Shown piece after piece: positions 1 through 8,014 of a DNA stretch of 27,982 nucleotides. The translations under genes and the position numbers were made by a program. This stretch comes from Prevotella sp. UBA4339 (lineage in GTDB: Bacteria > Bacteroidota > Bacteroidia > Bacteroidales > Bacteroidaceae): NCBI GenBank assembly GCA_002393725.1, contig DGTJ01000002.1:2734-30715 (forward strand). The letters are read 5' to 3'. Below the pieces are notes generated by a model that was given only the letters and a program-made list of their open reading frames with translations, did not search any database and was not told the origin of the DNA. Each line of letters starts with the position of its first letter. The first letter of the stretch is position 1.

Positions 1-1
1 G

Positions 2-88
2 CGGAAGGAGGGGGATTCGAACCCCCGGTACGGGAACCCGTACGGCAGTTTAGCAAACTGCTGGTTTCAGCCACTCACCCATCCTTCC
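2..88 (-). tRNA. tRNA-Ser (anticodon GCU)
   Basis: On the minus strand the sequence folds as a class II tRNA. The acceptor arm GGAAGGA (88-82) pairs with TCCTTCC (9-3). The anticodon stem GCAGT/ACTGC encloses the loop TTGCTAA, so the anticodon is GCT (52-54). A long variable arm (GTACGG/CCGTAC) is typical of serine tRNAs, and the T-loop is GGTTCGAATCC. The base after the acceptor stem is G, as expected for serine tRNA discriminators. The window edge lies just beyond it, so whether CCA is encoded cannot be seen. The gene reads AGC/AGU serine codons. Confidence 0.96.
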
Positions 89-139
89 AAAAGGACCATC
101 GAGTTCGAAACCGTGGGGTTATCTCCTTGATTGCGGGTG

Positions 140-171
140 CAAAGGTACACACTTTTTTTGAACCCACCAAA
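140..171 (-). promoter_or_regulatory. Promoter of tRNA-Ser
   Basis: On the minus strand TTTG (171-168) is followed after 20 bp by TACCTTTG (147-140). This is the -33/-7 pair used by the primary sigma factor of Bacteroidetes. Transcription would start around 133-136, leaving a leader of about 45 nt before the tRNA. The remaining 89-300 region holds this promoter, A/T-rich sequence and the rnf terminator; I see no gene in it. Confidence 0.75.
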
Positions 172-240
172 TATTTTCCCAACTTTTTTCAAAAAACTAT
201 CAAAAAAGCTCCAAAACAGCCCAAAACAGGCTTATTCAAG

Positions 241-278
241 ATATAAAAAAATGGCAGAACTTCACAAAGTTCCGCCAT
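241..278 (-). terminator. Intrinsic terminator of the rseC-rnf operon
   Basis: Read on the minus strand, ATGGCGGAACTT (278-267) pairs with AAGTTCTGCCAT (262-251) around a TGTG loop. This gives a 12-bp stem with one G-U pair. A run of six T residues (250-245) follows directly. It lies about 25 bp downstream of the rnfA stop codon, as expected for a Rho-independent terminator. Confidence 0.88.
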
Positions 279-301
279 TATCAAAGATATCAAATACCTG
301 T

Positions 302-904
302 TTAGTCGAGACCGAAAAGTATCTTCAGACCACCGTCGACACCAGAGAAGCCCATGAAGGCAAGACTGAGAAGTCCGGCTGAGAGCATCACGATGGCCAT
401 GCCCTGCATCCCCTTTGGTATCTTGACTAGCTCCAGCTGCTCACGCATACCGGCAAATACCGTTAGGGCAAGTCCGAAACCGATAGCAGTAGAGAAGGCA
501 TATACTACTGACTGCAGGAGATTGAAGTCTTTCTGGATAACAAGGATTGCAACACCGAGAACAGCACAGTTAGTGGTGATCAATGGCAGGAAGATACCCA
601 GCGCCTGATACAAGGCGGGAGACACTTTCTTAAGAACGATCTCCACCATCTGAACCAGAGATGCAATAACGAGGATGAAGGCTATCGTCTGCAGATACTG
701 AAGACCGAAAGCGTCAAGCACATACTTCTGAACCAACCAGGTAACGATAGTGGCAAGGGTCAGCACAAAGGCCACAGCTGCCGACATACCCAGTGAGGTG
801 TCTATCTTCTTTGATACGCCAAGGAACGGACAGATGCCCAGAAACTGTGACAACACGATGTTGTTCACAAAGATGGCTGAGATAAAAATCAATACGTATT
901 CCAT
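302..904 (-). CDS. rnfA: Ion-translocating ferredoxin:NAD+ oxidoreductase subunit RnfA
   Basis: The 200-residue hydrophobic protein matches RnfA/NqrE. The N-terminus carries the family hallmark VNNIVLSQFLGICPFLGVSK, and a second conserved block, LITTNCAVLGVA, lies near residues 107-118. Six transmembrane helices are expected. In the family, RnfA and RnfE form an inverted pair in the inner membrane, and the conserved cysteines of these two blocks hold a membrane-embedded iron-sulfur centre. It is the last gene of the operon: rnfE ends 3 bp upstream and the terminator follows. Length is normal (about 190-200 residues). NqrE is the alternative in the same superfamily, but the neighbouring rnfB and rnfC genes decide for Rnf. 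Confidence 0.95.
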   Translation of the reverse strand: MEYVLIFISAIFVNNIVLSQFLGICPFLGVSKKIDTSLGMSAAVAFVLTLATIVTWLVQKYVLDAFGLQYLQTIAFILVIASLVQMVEIVLKKVSPALYQALGIFLPLITTNCAVLGVAILVIQKDFNLLQSVVYAFSTAIGFGLALTVFAGMREQLELVKIPKGMQGMAIVMLSAGLLSLAFMGFSGVDGGLKILFGLD

Positions 905-907
905 AAC

Positions 908-1492
908 TTAAGCGTTTCTTAGTTTATTAACAATAGCAATGAGGAAGCCCAGGGTGATGAAAGCTCCTGGAGGCAGCACGAAGAGCAGGATGTTATAGGT
1001 CTCTGGAAGCAGGGTGAAACCGAAGATGCTGCCATTACCCAGCAACTCACGGCAGATGCCGAGAAGGGTAAGACCTATGGTGAATCCGAGACCGATACCG
1101 ATTCCATCGAAGAGAGAAGCCAATGGCGAGTTCTTGGCTGCGAAGGCCTCTGCTCGTCCGAGGATGATACAGTTAACAACTATCAGAGGGATAAAGAGTC
1201 CCAAAGCTGCATCAATGTCAGGCAGATAGGCCTTGATAACCATCTGAAGAATCGTCACGAAGGCTGCAATCACGACAATGAACACTGGGATACGAACCTT
1301 ATCAGGTGTGACAGACTTCAGACATGAGATGACGACATTGGTGCAGATGAGCACTGCCATAGTGGCAAGTCCCATCGCCATACCGTTGCCAGCACTGGTG
1401 GTAGTAGCCAGCGTAGGACACATACCGAGCATCAGGACGAACGTAGGGTTCTCCTTGATGATGCCGTTTTTGATAATATTTATTGCATTCAT
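908..1492 (-). CDS. rnfE: Rnf complex subunit RnfE
   Basis: The 194-residue membrane protein starts MNAINIIKNGIIKENPTFVL and continues with LGMCPTLATTTS, the RnfE/NqrD signature. A second cysteine block, LIVVNCIILGRAEAFA, lies around residues 104-119. It belongs to the same fold as RnfA and pairs with it in the membrane core of the complex. The start ATG is 3 bp past the rnfG stop, so translation is probably coupled. Length and motifs are normal, with no sign of truncation. Confidence 0.95.
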   Translation of the reverse strand: MNAINIIKNGIIKENPTFVLMLGMCPTLATTTSAGNGMAMGLATMAVLICTNVVISCLKSVTPDKVRIPVFIVVIAAFVTILQMVIKAYLPDIDAALGLFIPLIVVNCIILGRAEAFAAKNSPLASLFDGIGIGLGFTIGLTLLGICRELLGNGSIFGFTLLPETYNILLFVLPPGAFITLGFLIAIVNKLRNA

Positions 1493-1495
1493 TTA

Positions 1496-2125
1496 CTAAT
1501 CCTCCTTTTCTTGTTTTGTGACACCTGTCTTACCGTCGGTAGCAGGTGTTGCCTTGTAGGCGCTATATGCATTATTCACTGCGAGAAGGAAAGCACGGCT
1601 GGTAATGGTAGATGCGGTGATGGCATCAACCTTGCCTCCGTCCTTAGAGACTGTCAGAGGCTCTGAAGGATCTTTTCCTATGATATCGCCCTTCTCACCC
1701 TTCTGGAACCACTTGTCGGCCTTGGCTCCAAGACCTGGGGTCTCAGCATGCTCAAGGATGGTATACCCCAGGATCTTGCCTTCGGGATCGAAGCCCACAA
1801 GCACCTTCAGGGCACCACCGAAACCGCCTGTAGTACTCTCCACGGCTGCTCCGAGATCTTTGCCCTGAGCGTCCTGAGCCTGATAGATGATATATGTCAG
1901 CTCTTTGCCCTTGGCATCATTCTGACGCACGGTGTCGGTCTTGGAAACCTTAAGGTCATCGACACACATCACCGTCTTGATACCGTCAGCCAAGGCCTTC
2001 GCCTTCTGGTCGCTGATAGGACCTTCCGTAAGGTGGTTCACATAAGCCAGGATACCACCCATGATGACTGCTACTCCTGTGAGCACCAGCACCATATTAG
2101 TCAAAGATGATTCGAGTTTTTTCAT
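1496..2125 (-). CDS. rnfG: Rnf complex subunit RnfG (covalent FMN carrier)
   Basis: I place the start at the ATG at 2125, giving 209 residues (MKKLESSLTNMVLVL). An upstream in-frame ATG at 2161 would overlap rnfD and add a polar stretch before the membrane helix. AGGA lies 4-5 bases before the chosen ATG. One N-terminal transmembrane helix (about residues 8-30) precedes a periplasmic FMN-binding domain. The flavinylation motif reads DAITASTITS, so FMN should be attached by ApbE to the Thr of the AST triplet (about residue 173). The family norm is DxxSGAT; here the G-A pair is A-S. No apbE gene is present in the window. Confidence 0.94.
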   Translation of the reverse strand: MKKLESSLTNMVLVLTGVAVIMGGILAYVNHLTEGPISDQKAKALADGIKTVMCVDDLKVSKTDTVRQNDAKGKELTYIIYQAQDAQGKDLGAAVESTTGGFGGALKVLVGFDPEGKILGYTILEHAETPGLGAKADKWFQKGEKGDIIGKDPSEPLTVSKDGGKVDAITASTITSRAFLLAVNNAYSAYKATPATDGKTGVTKQEKED

Positions 2126-2138
2126 AATCCTAATCTTT

Positions 2139-3137
2139 TTACTTCTTTGCTGGCACTTCACCGAAGCGCTTGGGTTTTACGTAGTTATTAATCAGCGGTG
2201 TGAAGGCATTCATGATAAGGATAGCAAATGACATACCCTCTGGGTAAGCACCCCAGTTACGTATCACAACCGTGAGGAATCCGATGGCTATACCATAGAT
2301 GAGCTGTCCCTTCGGTGTCATCGGACTGGTAACATAGTCAGTGGCCATGAATATGGCACCAAGCATAAGACCTCCTGAGAGGAGTACAGATATAGAATCT
2401 GCATAGGCAGGATTTGCCAAATGGAGCAGACCAGCAAACACAAACACTGTACCGAGAATGCTTACAGGGATGTGCCATGTGATGATCTTCTTCCACAACA
2501 TATAGCAAAGACCGATGATAAGTGCCAGAGCACATATCTCACCCATCGCACCGGCTCCGTCGGGATGATTTCCCAGGAAGAGATCGAGCGATGAGGGAAG
2601 CTCGTTGAGGATTGACGGGTCGCCTGCCTTGATGGCTTCCTTCATGATAGAAAGTGGTGTGGCACCGGTCTCAGCATCGATATAGCTGCCCCACTGCCCT
2701 ACCTTCGGCCAAGTGGTCATCTGGGCCGGGAAGGCAACAAGCAGGGCCGCACGGCCTACCAGCGCAGGGTTGAAGAGATTATTGCCGAGGCCTCCGAATG
2801 TCATCTTTGCAACACCGATGGCAAAGAGCGCACCGATGATAATGATCCAGACCGGAAGGTTCGACGGGAGGTTGAAAGCAAGGAGCAGACCAGTCAGGAC
2901 GGCCGAACCGTCGAGAACGGTGTTACGCTCTTGTTTCAGGATATATTTGCTGATAGCCCACTCGAAGAAGACGCAGGCTGCCACACTCGTTGCTGTGACA
3001 ACAACTGAGCCCAGACCGAAGAAATAGAACGAAACAAGCAGTGCGGGCATCAGGGCGATGATGACACCGTACATGTTGCGCTCTACTGTGTCTGTGCCGT
3101 GGGCGTGTGGCGAAAGAGATACAACTAATTTTCCCAT
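2139..3137 (-). CDS. rnfD: Rnf complex subunit RnfD (membrane FMN protein)
   Basis: This 332-residue polytopic membrane protein is of the RnfD/NqrB family. It starts MGKLVVSLSPHAHG and has the conserved block GGLGNNLFNPALVGRAALL (about residues 115-133). The flavinylation site TGATPLS has its Thr at about residue 160. FMN is attached to this Thr in characterised homologues. The C-terminal half contains several more helices ending in a short basic tail. It sits between rnfC (30 bp upstream) and rnfG. Length is close to the family norm of about 320-350. Confidence 0.95.
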   Translation of the reverse strand: MGKLVVSLSPHAHGTDTVERNMYGVIIALMPALLVSFYFFGLGSVVVTATSVAACVFFEWAISKYILKQERNTVLDGSAVLTGLLLAFNLPSNLPVWIIIIGALFAIGVAKMTFGGLGNNLFNPALVGRAALLVAFPAQMTTWPKVGQWGSYIDAETGATPLSIMKEAIKAGDPSILNELPSSLDLFLGNHPDGAGAMGEICALALIIGLCYMLWKKIITWHIPVSILGTVFVFAGLLHLANPAYADSISVLLSGGLMLGAIFMATDYVTSPMTPKGQLIYGIAIGFLTVVIRNWGAYPEGMSFAILIMNAFTPLINNYVKPKRFGEVPAKK

Positions 3138-3167
3138 TGTATTTTATCGTTTTTACGTTTTACCTTT

Positions 3168-4535
3168 TTACTTTTTAGCAGCACGACTGCGGATGATTCC
3201 CATAACCGTGCTCTTTCCCTGACGGATATTGTCGAGCAGGGGGCGGTGAGCTGGACAGGTGAACTGGCAAGAGCCGCACTCTATACAGCTGACGATATCC
3301 TCCCTCTCGGCACGTTCCCAGTTCTTTACCTCTGAGATCTTTGCGAGAAGATATGGCTCAAGGCCCATAGGACAGGCTCCCACACACTTCGCACAACGGA
3401 TACAGGGCTGTGGCTCCTTGCGACGCGCCTCATCGTCGGAGATGATAGTCACCGAGTTGGTTCCCTTACAGATGGGCACCTCTGTACTTGTGAGGGCCTT
3501 ACCCATCATCGGACCACCGGCAAGGAGTTTATTGTCACCTTCGGGCATACCACCACAGGCATCGATAAGATCCTGCATCGGGGTTCCCATACGGACAAGG
3601 AAGTTGCCTGGGTTCTGAAGCTTCTTACCAGTCACCGTGGTATAGCGCTCAAAGAGAGGCTTGTGCTTCATCACTGCCTCATAGACAGCATAGGCTGTTC
3701 CTACATTCTGCACAATGGCACCAACATTGACTGGGATTGCAGGAGGAGCAGGCACCTGACGACGGATAACGGCATCGACAAGCTGCTTCTCACCTCCCTG
3801 AGGATAGCGCTGCTTCAAGGGAACGACCTCTACTGTGTATGGCGAACCGGAGAACTTCTCTGCACACTTCTGTGTGAGCAGCTCGATGGCAGGCATCTTG
3901 TTGGTCTCGATTCCGATATATCCCGTAGTAACCTTGGCGCCTTTCATGAGCAGCTCAAGTCCTACAAGTATCTCATCGGCATGTTCCATCATCAGTCGGA
4001 AGTCGGCTGTGATATACGGCTCACACTCTACGGCATTGATAATCACGCACTCGGCCTTGGCCGTGGGAGGCGGGGTGAGCTTGATGAAGGTGGGGAAACA
4101 TGCTCCACCCATGCCTACTACACCTGCGTCCTTGATACGCTTGACAATCTCTTCAGGAGTCAGCTCGGGATGAGACTCTACCGTCTCAAGCTTGTCTGAA
4201 CGGTCGATGGACTCTTCCCACTCGTCGCCTTCTACATTAATAATAATAACAGGCTTGCGATAGCCTGTTGCGTCGATGGCAGTATCTATCTTGAAGACTG
4301 TTCCACTTACTGATGAGAAGATTGGAGCGGAAACGAAACCGCCTGCCTCTGCAATGAGAGTGCCTACCTTTACCTTGTCACCCTTGGCAACTACCGGTTT
4401 TGCCGGGGCTCCGATATGCTGGCTCAAAGGGAAGATGGCCTGCTTGGGCAAAGCTGCTACCTTTGTTACGGCTTCGTGGGTGAGCTTATTCTCCTCGGGA
4501 TGGATTCCTCCTATCCTAAATGTTCTGATATTCAT
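3168..4535 (-). CDS. rnfC: Rnf complex subunit RnfC (NADH-binding iron-sulfur subunit)
   Basis: The 455-residue soluble subunit has the N-terminal barrel-sandwich region (about residues 40-105) and an NADH/FMN-binding core with GMGGACFPTFIKL and INAVECEPYITADFR. Two [4Fe-4S] motifs lie near the C-terminus: C378-x2-C-x2-C-x3-C388 and C417-x2-C-x2-C-x3-C427. In the complex it is where NAD+ is reduced or NADH oxidised. It is on the short side compared with proteobacterial RnfC, whose long Ala/Lys-rich C-terminal tail is absent. The start codon overlaps the rnfB stop by 4 bp (ATGA), implying translational coupling. Confidence 0.96.
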   Translation of the reverse strand: MNIRTFRIGGIHPEENKLTHEAVTKVAALPKQAIFPLSQHIGAPAKPVVAKGDKVKVGTLIAEAGGFVSAPIFSSVSGTVFKIDTAIDATGYRKPVIIINVEGDEWEESIDRSDKLETVESHPELTPEEIVKRIKDAGVVGMGGACFPTFIKLTPPPTAKAECVIINAVECEPYITADFRLMMEHADEILVGLELLMKGAKVTTGYIGIETNKMPAIELLTQKCAEKFSGSPYTVEVVPLKQRYPQGGEKQLVDAVIRRQVPAPPAIPVNVGAIVQNVGTAYAVYEAVMKHKPLFERYTTVTGKKLQNPGNFLVRMGTPMQDLIDACGGMPEGDNKLLAGGPMMGKALTSTEVPICKGTNSVTIISDDEARRKEPQPCIRCAKCVGACPMGLEPYLLAKISEVKNWERAEREDIVSCIECGSCQFTCPAHRPLLDNIRQGKSTVMGIIRSRAAKK

Positions 4536-5491
4536 GATTTTGCCTCCTCTCTTTTTGGTGTTTCGGGATTTACAGAGTTCGCGGATTTCTCTGGGGCCTC
4601 TGTCTTCGGAGCTGGAGCTGCGGCTTTAGGGGCTACAGGCTCTTTAGGCTTTGGAGCTGGGGGAGGCGTCGGGAAATTGACGTCAAGAATGGCGTGCTTC
4701 GGACATACCGTTACACACTTACGGCACAGACGACACTTGTTGAAGTCAATGTAAGCGAGATTGTTCTCTACAGTGATTGCACCGAAAGGACATTCCTTCT
4801 CACACTTTCCGCAACCGATACAGCTTACCTGACAGGCCTTCATGGCTACCGGACCCTTGTCCTTGTTGACACAAGAGACAAAGACCCTCCTACCCTTCAC
4901 GCCTTTCTTGCGAAGCTCGATGATGTGACGAGGACATGCCTTGACACAGGCACCGCAAGAGGTACACTTGTCTTCGTCCACCTCGGGAATTCCGGTCTCG
5001 GGATTTACCTTGATGGCATCAAACTGGCAGGCTGCCTCACAGTCACCACAGCCAAGACATCCGAATCCGCAGGCGGTCTCTCCCGCACCACAGGCATTCA
5101 TGGCTGCACAGGTACGGAGACCTGCATACTCGGCAATGCGAGGACGATGCTCGCAAGTACCATTACATCTCACTACGGCCACCATAGGCTCGGTGTTGGC
5201 AATAGCCATTCCAAGCAGATCGGCAACCTTCCCCATGGTGTCTGCACCGCCTACGGGACACATCAGTCCGTCAAGGCTTCCGGCATCGGCTCCCTTTACC
5301 AGGGCGTCGGCCATACCGCTACAACCAGGGAATCCACAACCACCGCAGTTAGCACCAGGAAGCAACTCGCCTACCTGAGCAATACGGGGATCCTCATAGA
5401 CAGCGAACTTCTTGGAGGCGGCAAACAGCACGACAGCGGCTATCAGACCGATGGCTCCCAAGACAATCACTGCAATTAAGATGAAATTCAT
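4532..5491 (-). CDS. rnfB: Rnf complex subunit RnfB (ferredoxin-like electron-transfer subunit)
   Basis: A single N-terminal transmembrane helix (residues 1-28) anchors the 319-residue protein. An Fe-S domain follows (PGANCGGCGFPGC, residues 46-57, plus a later Cys at about 78). Four CxxCxxCxxxC ferredoxin motifs are visible, starting near residues 144, 176, 224 and 253. This matches the multi-cluster RnfB proteins of anaerobes rather than the two-motif form of enterobacteria. Residues 271-319 form a Pro/Ala/Lys-rich, probably disordered tail. RnfB takes electrons from ferredoxin and passes them into the complex. It lies 34 bp after rseC and overlaps rnfC by 4 bp. Confidence 0.95.
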   Translation of the reverse strand: MNFILIAVIVLGAIGLIAAVVLFAASKKFAVYEDPRIAQVGELLPGANCGGCGFPGCSGMADALVKGADAGSLDGLMCPVGGADTMGKVADLLGMAIANTEPMVAVVRCNGTCEHRPRIAEYAGLRTCAAMNACGAGETACGFGCLGCGDCEAACQFDAIKVNPETGIPEVDEDKCTSCGACVKACPRHIIELRKKGVKGRRVFVSCVNKDKGPVAMKACQVSCIGCGKCEKECPFGAITVENNLAYIDFNKCRLCRKCVTVCPKHAILDVNFPTPPPAPKPKEPVAPKAAAPAPKTEAPEKSANSVNPETPKREEAKS

Positions 5492-5525
5492 AAATACTTA
5501 ATTTGTTTTAGTTTATATTATTTTG

Positions 5526-5939
5526 TTAATCTTCTATATAGAAGGAAATTTGCCGTTGTATCTTAGCACGAAAAAGCCACAATATGAAGTAGTATGGAAT
5601 GAGCGAACCAAGTGCTGTCAGGGCTGCGACACCCTCATCAGAGGTTATCTTCAACGCAAAGAACAGAACAATTATCAGCAACAGGAACGGTATACCGAAA
5701 CCAAGCAACAGTGCTCTGTTGGCAACATCCCTGGAAGCGCAGACCGTCACCTCCTGACCTACTGAGTACCTTGAGGCATCACCACAAACCACATCGACGA
5801 TCTTAACCTTCGACTCTGAAGCATTACAGTGACCGGCAACCTTGCAGGCTGCACAGGCTGATGCCTGGACGATGCGCACCTTTACACAATCATCCAAGAC
5901 ACTCTCTATAACTCCAGAATGTGATATTTTCTGACTCAT
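5526..5939 (-). CDS. rseC: RseC/MucC-family membrane protein (SoxR-reducing system type)
   Basis: The 137-residue protein starts with a small domain ending in a cysteine cluster, ACAACKVAGHC (about residues 28-38). Two adjacent transmembrane helices follow (about residues 73-95 and 103-122). This arrangement is that of the RseC family. In enterobacteria RseC works with Rsx (Rnf-like) proteins to keep SoxR reduced. In Bacteroidales it commonly heads the rnf operon, as here, and probably assists assembly or redox function of the complex; that role is inference. The cysteines may bind a cluster or metal. It is the first gene of the operon, preceded by a -7 box at 5968-5975. Confidence 0.9.
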   Translation of the reverse strand: MSQKISHSGVIESVLDDCVKVRIVQASACAACKVAGHCNASESKVKIVDVVCGDASRYSVGQEVTVCASRDVANRALLLGFGIPFLLLIIVLFFALKITSDEGVAALTALGSLIPYYFILWLFRAKIQRQISFYIED

Positions 5940-5967
5940 CGATTTGTAATGTAGACCTTACAATCTG

Positions 5968-5975
5968 CAAAGATA
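5968..5975 (-). promoter_or_regulatory. Probable promoter of the rseC-rnf operon (-7 box)
   Basis: TATCTTTG on the minus strand lies 28 bp upstream of the rseC ATG and fits TAnnTTTG. I see no good TTTG -33 partner at the usual distance, so activity may depend on an activator or be weak. Confidence 0.6.
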
Positions 5976-6037
5976 ATACATATTTATTAAATAACATAGG
6001 TTTTTATGGAAAAAATATCTCAAAAAAATCGTAATCG

Positions 6038-6072
6038 TTTGCGAGCTGTTATTATCGGTATTTGTATCTTTG
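6038..6072 (+). promoter_or_regulatory. Probable promoter of the flavodoxin/ferredoxin gene
   Basis: TATCTTTG (6065-6072) lies 22 bp before the ATG of the downstream gene. The nearest TTTG (6038-6041) is 23 bp upstream, longer than the 19-20 bp seen elsewhere in this window. An 8-bp inverted repeat, GAGCTGTT (6043-6050) and AACAGCTC (6081-6088), flanks the -7 box and could be an operator. Confidence 0.55.
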
Positions 6073-6094
6073 CATCAAAAAACAGCTCTAAGAC

Positions 6095-6865
6095 ATGATT
6101 TTCTATTTCACAGGAACTGGCAATACAAGATGGGTTGCTGAGCAAATAGCCGAGGCCATCAACGAGGAACTTTTATATATCCCTGACCTTATTAGGGAAA
6201 GGAGATACGAGTTTAGCCCGGCCCCAGGTGAACGTATCGGCTTCTGCTTCCCCACGCATGGTTGGCAACCGCCAAGGATAGTAAGAGAATATGTGAGGAA
6301 ATTGATATTGAAACCCGATCATTACTGCTGGGCGCTGACTACTTGTGGCGACAATATGGGTGAGGCTATGGCTATATTCAATAGAGAACTATCCACGATA
6401 GGTCTTCATGCTTCATCGGTATTCACCTTAGTAATGCCAGAGTCGAATGTATGTTTCCCGTTCCTGCACCTCGACACAAAGGAAAAGGAACAGCAGAAGA
6501 TAGCTGCTGCAAAAGAGCAAATACCTCACATCATAGAAATCCTGCAGGAAAGGAGGGAGGGCGTTCAGCAACTGGTGAAAGGCGCTATCCCGAAGACTTA
6601 TAGTTATGTAATAGGTCAGTATTACAACAAGCACCTGATAAATGACGACAAGCTATGGGTTGATGCAGATGCCTGCGTCAAATGTGGACTTTGCAGCAGA
6701 ATATGCCCTGTCGACGATATTCAGGGTGTCCCCCCAGTGTGGAAGCATAATGGCAACTGCACTAACTGTCTGGCATGCTATCATCATTGTCCCAAGCATG
6801 CAATACACTGGGGCAAGATGAAAAGGGGGCAATACGTTTTCAATATACGCGAGGACCGAAGATAG
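6095..6865 (+). CDS. EFR1-type flavodoxin/ferredoxin fusion protein
   Basis: The 256-residue protein fuses two electron carriers. An N-terminal flavodoxin-like domain has the FMN phosphate loop FTGTGNTRW at residues 4-12. A C-terminal ferredoxin domain has two [4Fe-4S] motifs: C194-x2-C-x2-C-x3-C204 followed by P, and C222-x2-C-x2-C-x3-C232 followed by P. The family (EFR1 family ferrodoxin) is common in anaerobes, and its physiological partner is generally unknown. It is cytoplasmic, with no signal peptide. It is divergent from the rnf operon across about 155 bp, which makes an electron-transfer link to Rnf plausible but unproven. Its 3' end overlaps yggS on the other strand by 26 bp. Confidence 0.88.
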   Translation: MIFYFTGTGNTRWVAEQIAEAINEELLYIPDLIRERRYEFSPAPGERIGFCFPTHGWQPPRIVREYVRKLILKPDHYCWALTTCGDNMGEAMAIFNRELSTIGLHASSVFTLVMPESNVCFPFLHLDTKEKEQQKIAAAKEQIPHIIEILQERREGVQQLVKGAIPKTYSYVIGQYYNKHLINDDKLWVDADACVKCGLCSRICPVDDIQGVPPVWKHNGNCTNCLACYHHCPKHAIHWGKMKRGQYVFNIREDRR

Positions 6866-7511
6866 AAGTTCCTATACGGACCATGGTAGAACCGGTCTCT
6901 ACTGCTATACGATAATCGTCGCTCATGCCCCATGAACGCTCACAGAAGTCTGGATCACTGGCAAAATACTTTTCTTTCACCTCATGGAAGAAATCCAGCG
7001 CGGTCTGCATCTCACGACGAATCTGTTCTTTGTCGTCTACAAAGGAGGCCATCATCATCAGACCGCAGATCTTAACATTCTTCAACTCACGCCACTCTGG
7101 CCCGTCAAGGAGCTCCCTGCAGGCATCGAGGGTTAGTCCGTATTTTGTCGACTCCTCGGCTATGTGAAGCTCCAGCAGTACTCGTATCACCCTACCCTGT
7201 TTCTCTGCCTGGCGATTAATCTCTTTCAATAGCTTAAGTGAGTCAACCGCCTCAATCATAGACACATAAGGAGCGATGTATTTCACCTTGTTAGTCTGCA
7301 GATGACCAATAAAATGCCATTCGATGTCCTTAGGAAGTGCCTCGTGCTTCTGACGCAGTTCCTGCTCATGACTTTCACCGAATACTCGCTGTCCCTCGGC
7401 ATAGGCAGCCTCAATATATTCATTGGGGTGATACTTCGAGATTGCCACAAGGCGTACACCCTGTGGCAATGTGTCGAGTATCTTATGCAACCGACCTTTT
7501 ACGTCAAACAT
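6840..7511 (-). CDS. yggS: YggS/PLPBP-family pyridoxal-phosphate homeostasis protein
   Basis: The 223-residue single-domain PLP-binding protein has the conserved lysine block VRLVAISKYHP (PLP lysine at about residue 26). It also has the family motifs FGESHEQE, WHFIGHLQTNK, GLMMMA and WGMSDDYRIAVETGSTMVRIGTSIFG. Members have no known enzymatic activity and buffer free PLP; loss disturbs B6 and amino-acid pools. Length is normal. It is the last gene of the pseudokinase-DUF4494-yggS run, 11 bp after the DUF4494 stop. No terminator is visible, and its last 26 bp overlap the converging flavodoxin/ferredoxin gene. Confidence 0.95.
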   Translation of the reverse strand: MFDVKGRLHKILDTLPQGVRLVAISKYHPNEYIEAAYAEGQRVFGESHEQELRQKHEALPKDIEWHFIGHLQTNKVKYIAPYVSMIEAVDSLKLLKEINRQAEKQGRVIRVLLELHIAEESTKYGLTLDACRELLDGPEWRELKNVKICGLMMMASFVDDKEQIRREMQTALDFFHEVKEKYFASDPDFCERSWGMSDDYRIAVETGSTMVRIGTSIFGPRVY

Positions 7512-7522
7512 AATCCTATTAT

Positions 7523-8005
7523 TTATTGTTCGTACTCTGGCTTGTCATCGGCCTGGGCAGTCTTACCGTACTCAAAGACATCCATGAGGGTCGTCTCACT
7601 GACTGATGATATCACATAGTCTATCATCGTGCCTCCCATAACCTCTTCTAAGTTCTTAACCGAACCATTGAACGAACCGGCATTGACGAGATAAGTCACT
7701 GATGAGCGTTTCTCCTTCTCTGTCTTCTCGTCAATAGTGATGAACTGAAGCTTTGCCTTGTACCACTTGTCGGCCATGTCCTGATCGGCAAAGAAAATCT
7801 CCTTATACGAAGCCTTCTTAATGTCTATTACATCAAACTCACCGCTGATATATGATGACATCTCCTCGATGATACGCTCCTCTGCCTCACTGAAACTGAG
7901 GGCATCTACTACATAGTTCTCATTTACTCGCTTCTGCATGCCGTCTTCCATCACCTTCTCGTAACGGATCTTGCACTCAAACCATTCTGCTGTTCTTGAT
8001 CGCAT
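7523..8005 (-). CDS. DUF4494 domain-containing protein
   Basis: This 160-residue soluble protein has no signal peptide. It resembles the DUF4494 family of Bacteroidetes: an N-terminal WFECKIRYEKV segment, a middle FSEAEERIIEEM helix and a YEKVMEDG/YLVNAGSF two-part layout suggesting a small mixed alpha/beta fold. No function is established and I see no catalytic motif. It lies 9 bp after the membrane pseudokinase and 11 bp before yggS, so all three are probably cotranscribed. The assignment is from memory of the family. Confidence 0.7.
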   Translation of the reverse strand: MRSRTAEWFECKIRYEKVMEDGMQKRVNENYVVDALSFSEAEERIIEEMSSYISGEFDVIDIKKASYKEIFFADQDMADKWYKAKLQFITIDEKTEKEKRSSVTYLVNAGSFNGSVKNLEEVMGGTMIDYVISSVSETTLMDVFEYGKTAQADDKPEYEQ

Positions 8006-8014
8006 ATTTATTTC

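Noticed and set aside
2126..2161. Upstream in-frame ATG for rnfG at 2161
   Set aside because: It would overlap rnfD and put a polar peptide before the membrane helix; AGGA precedes the ATG at 2125.
4694..5479. Long open frame opposite rnfB (about 260 codons)
   Set aside because: It mirrors the rnfB coding region, which has clear Fe-S motifs; the antisense translation has no recognisable domain.
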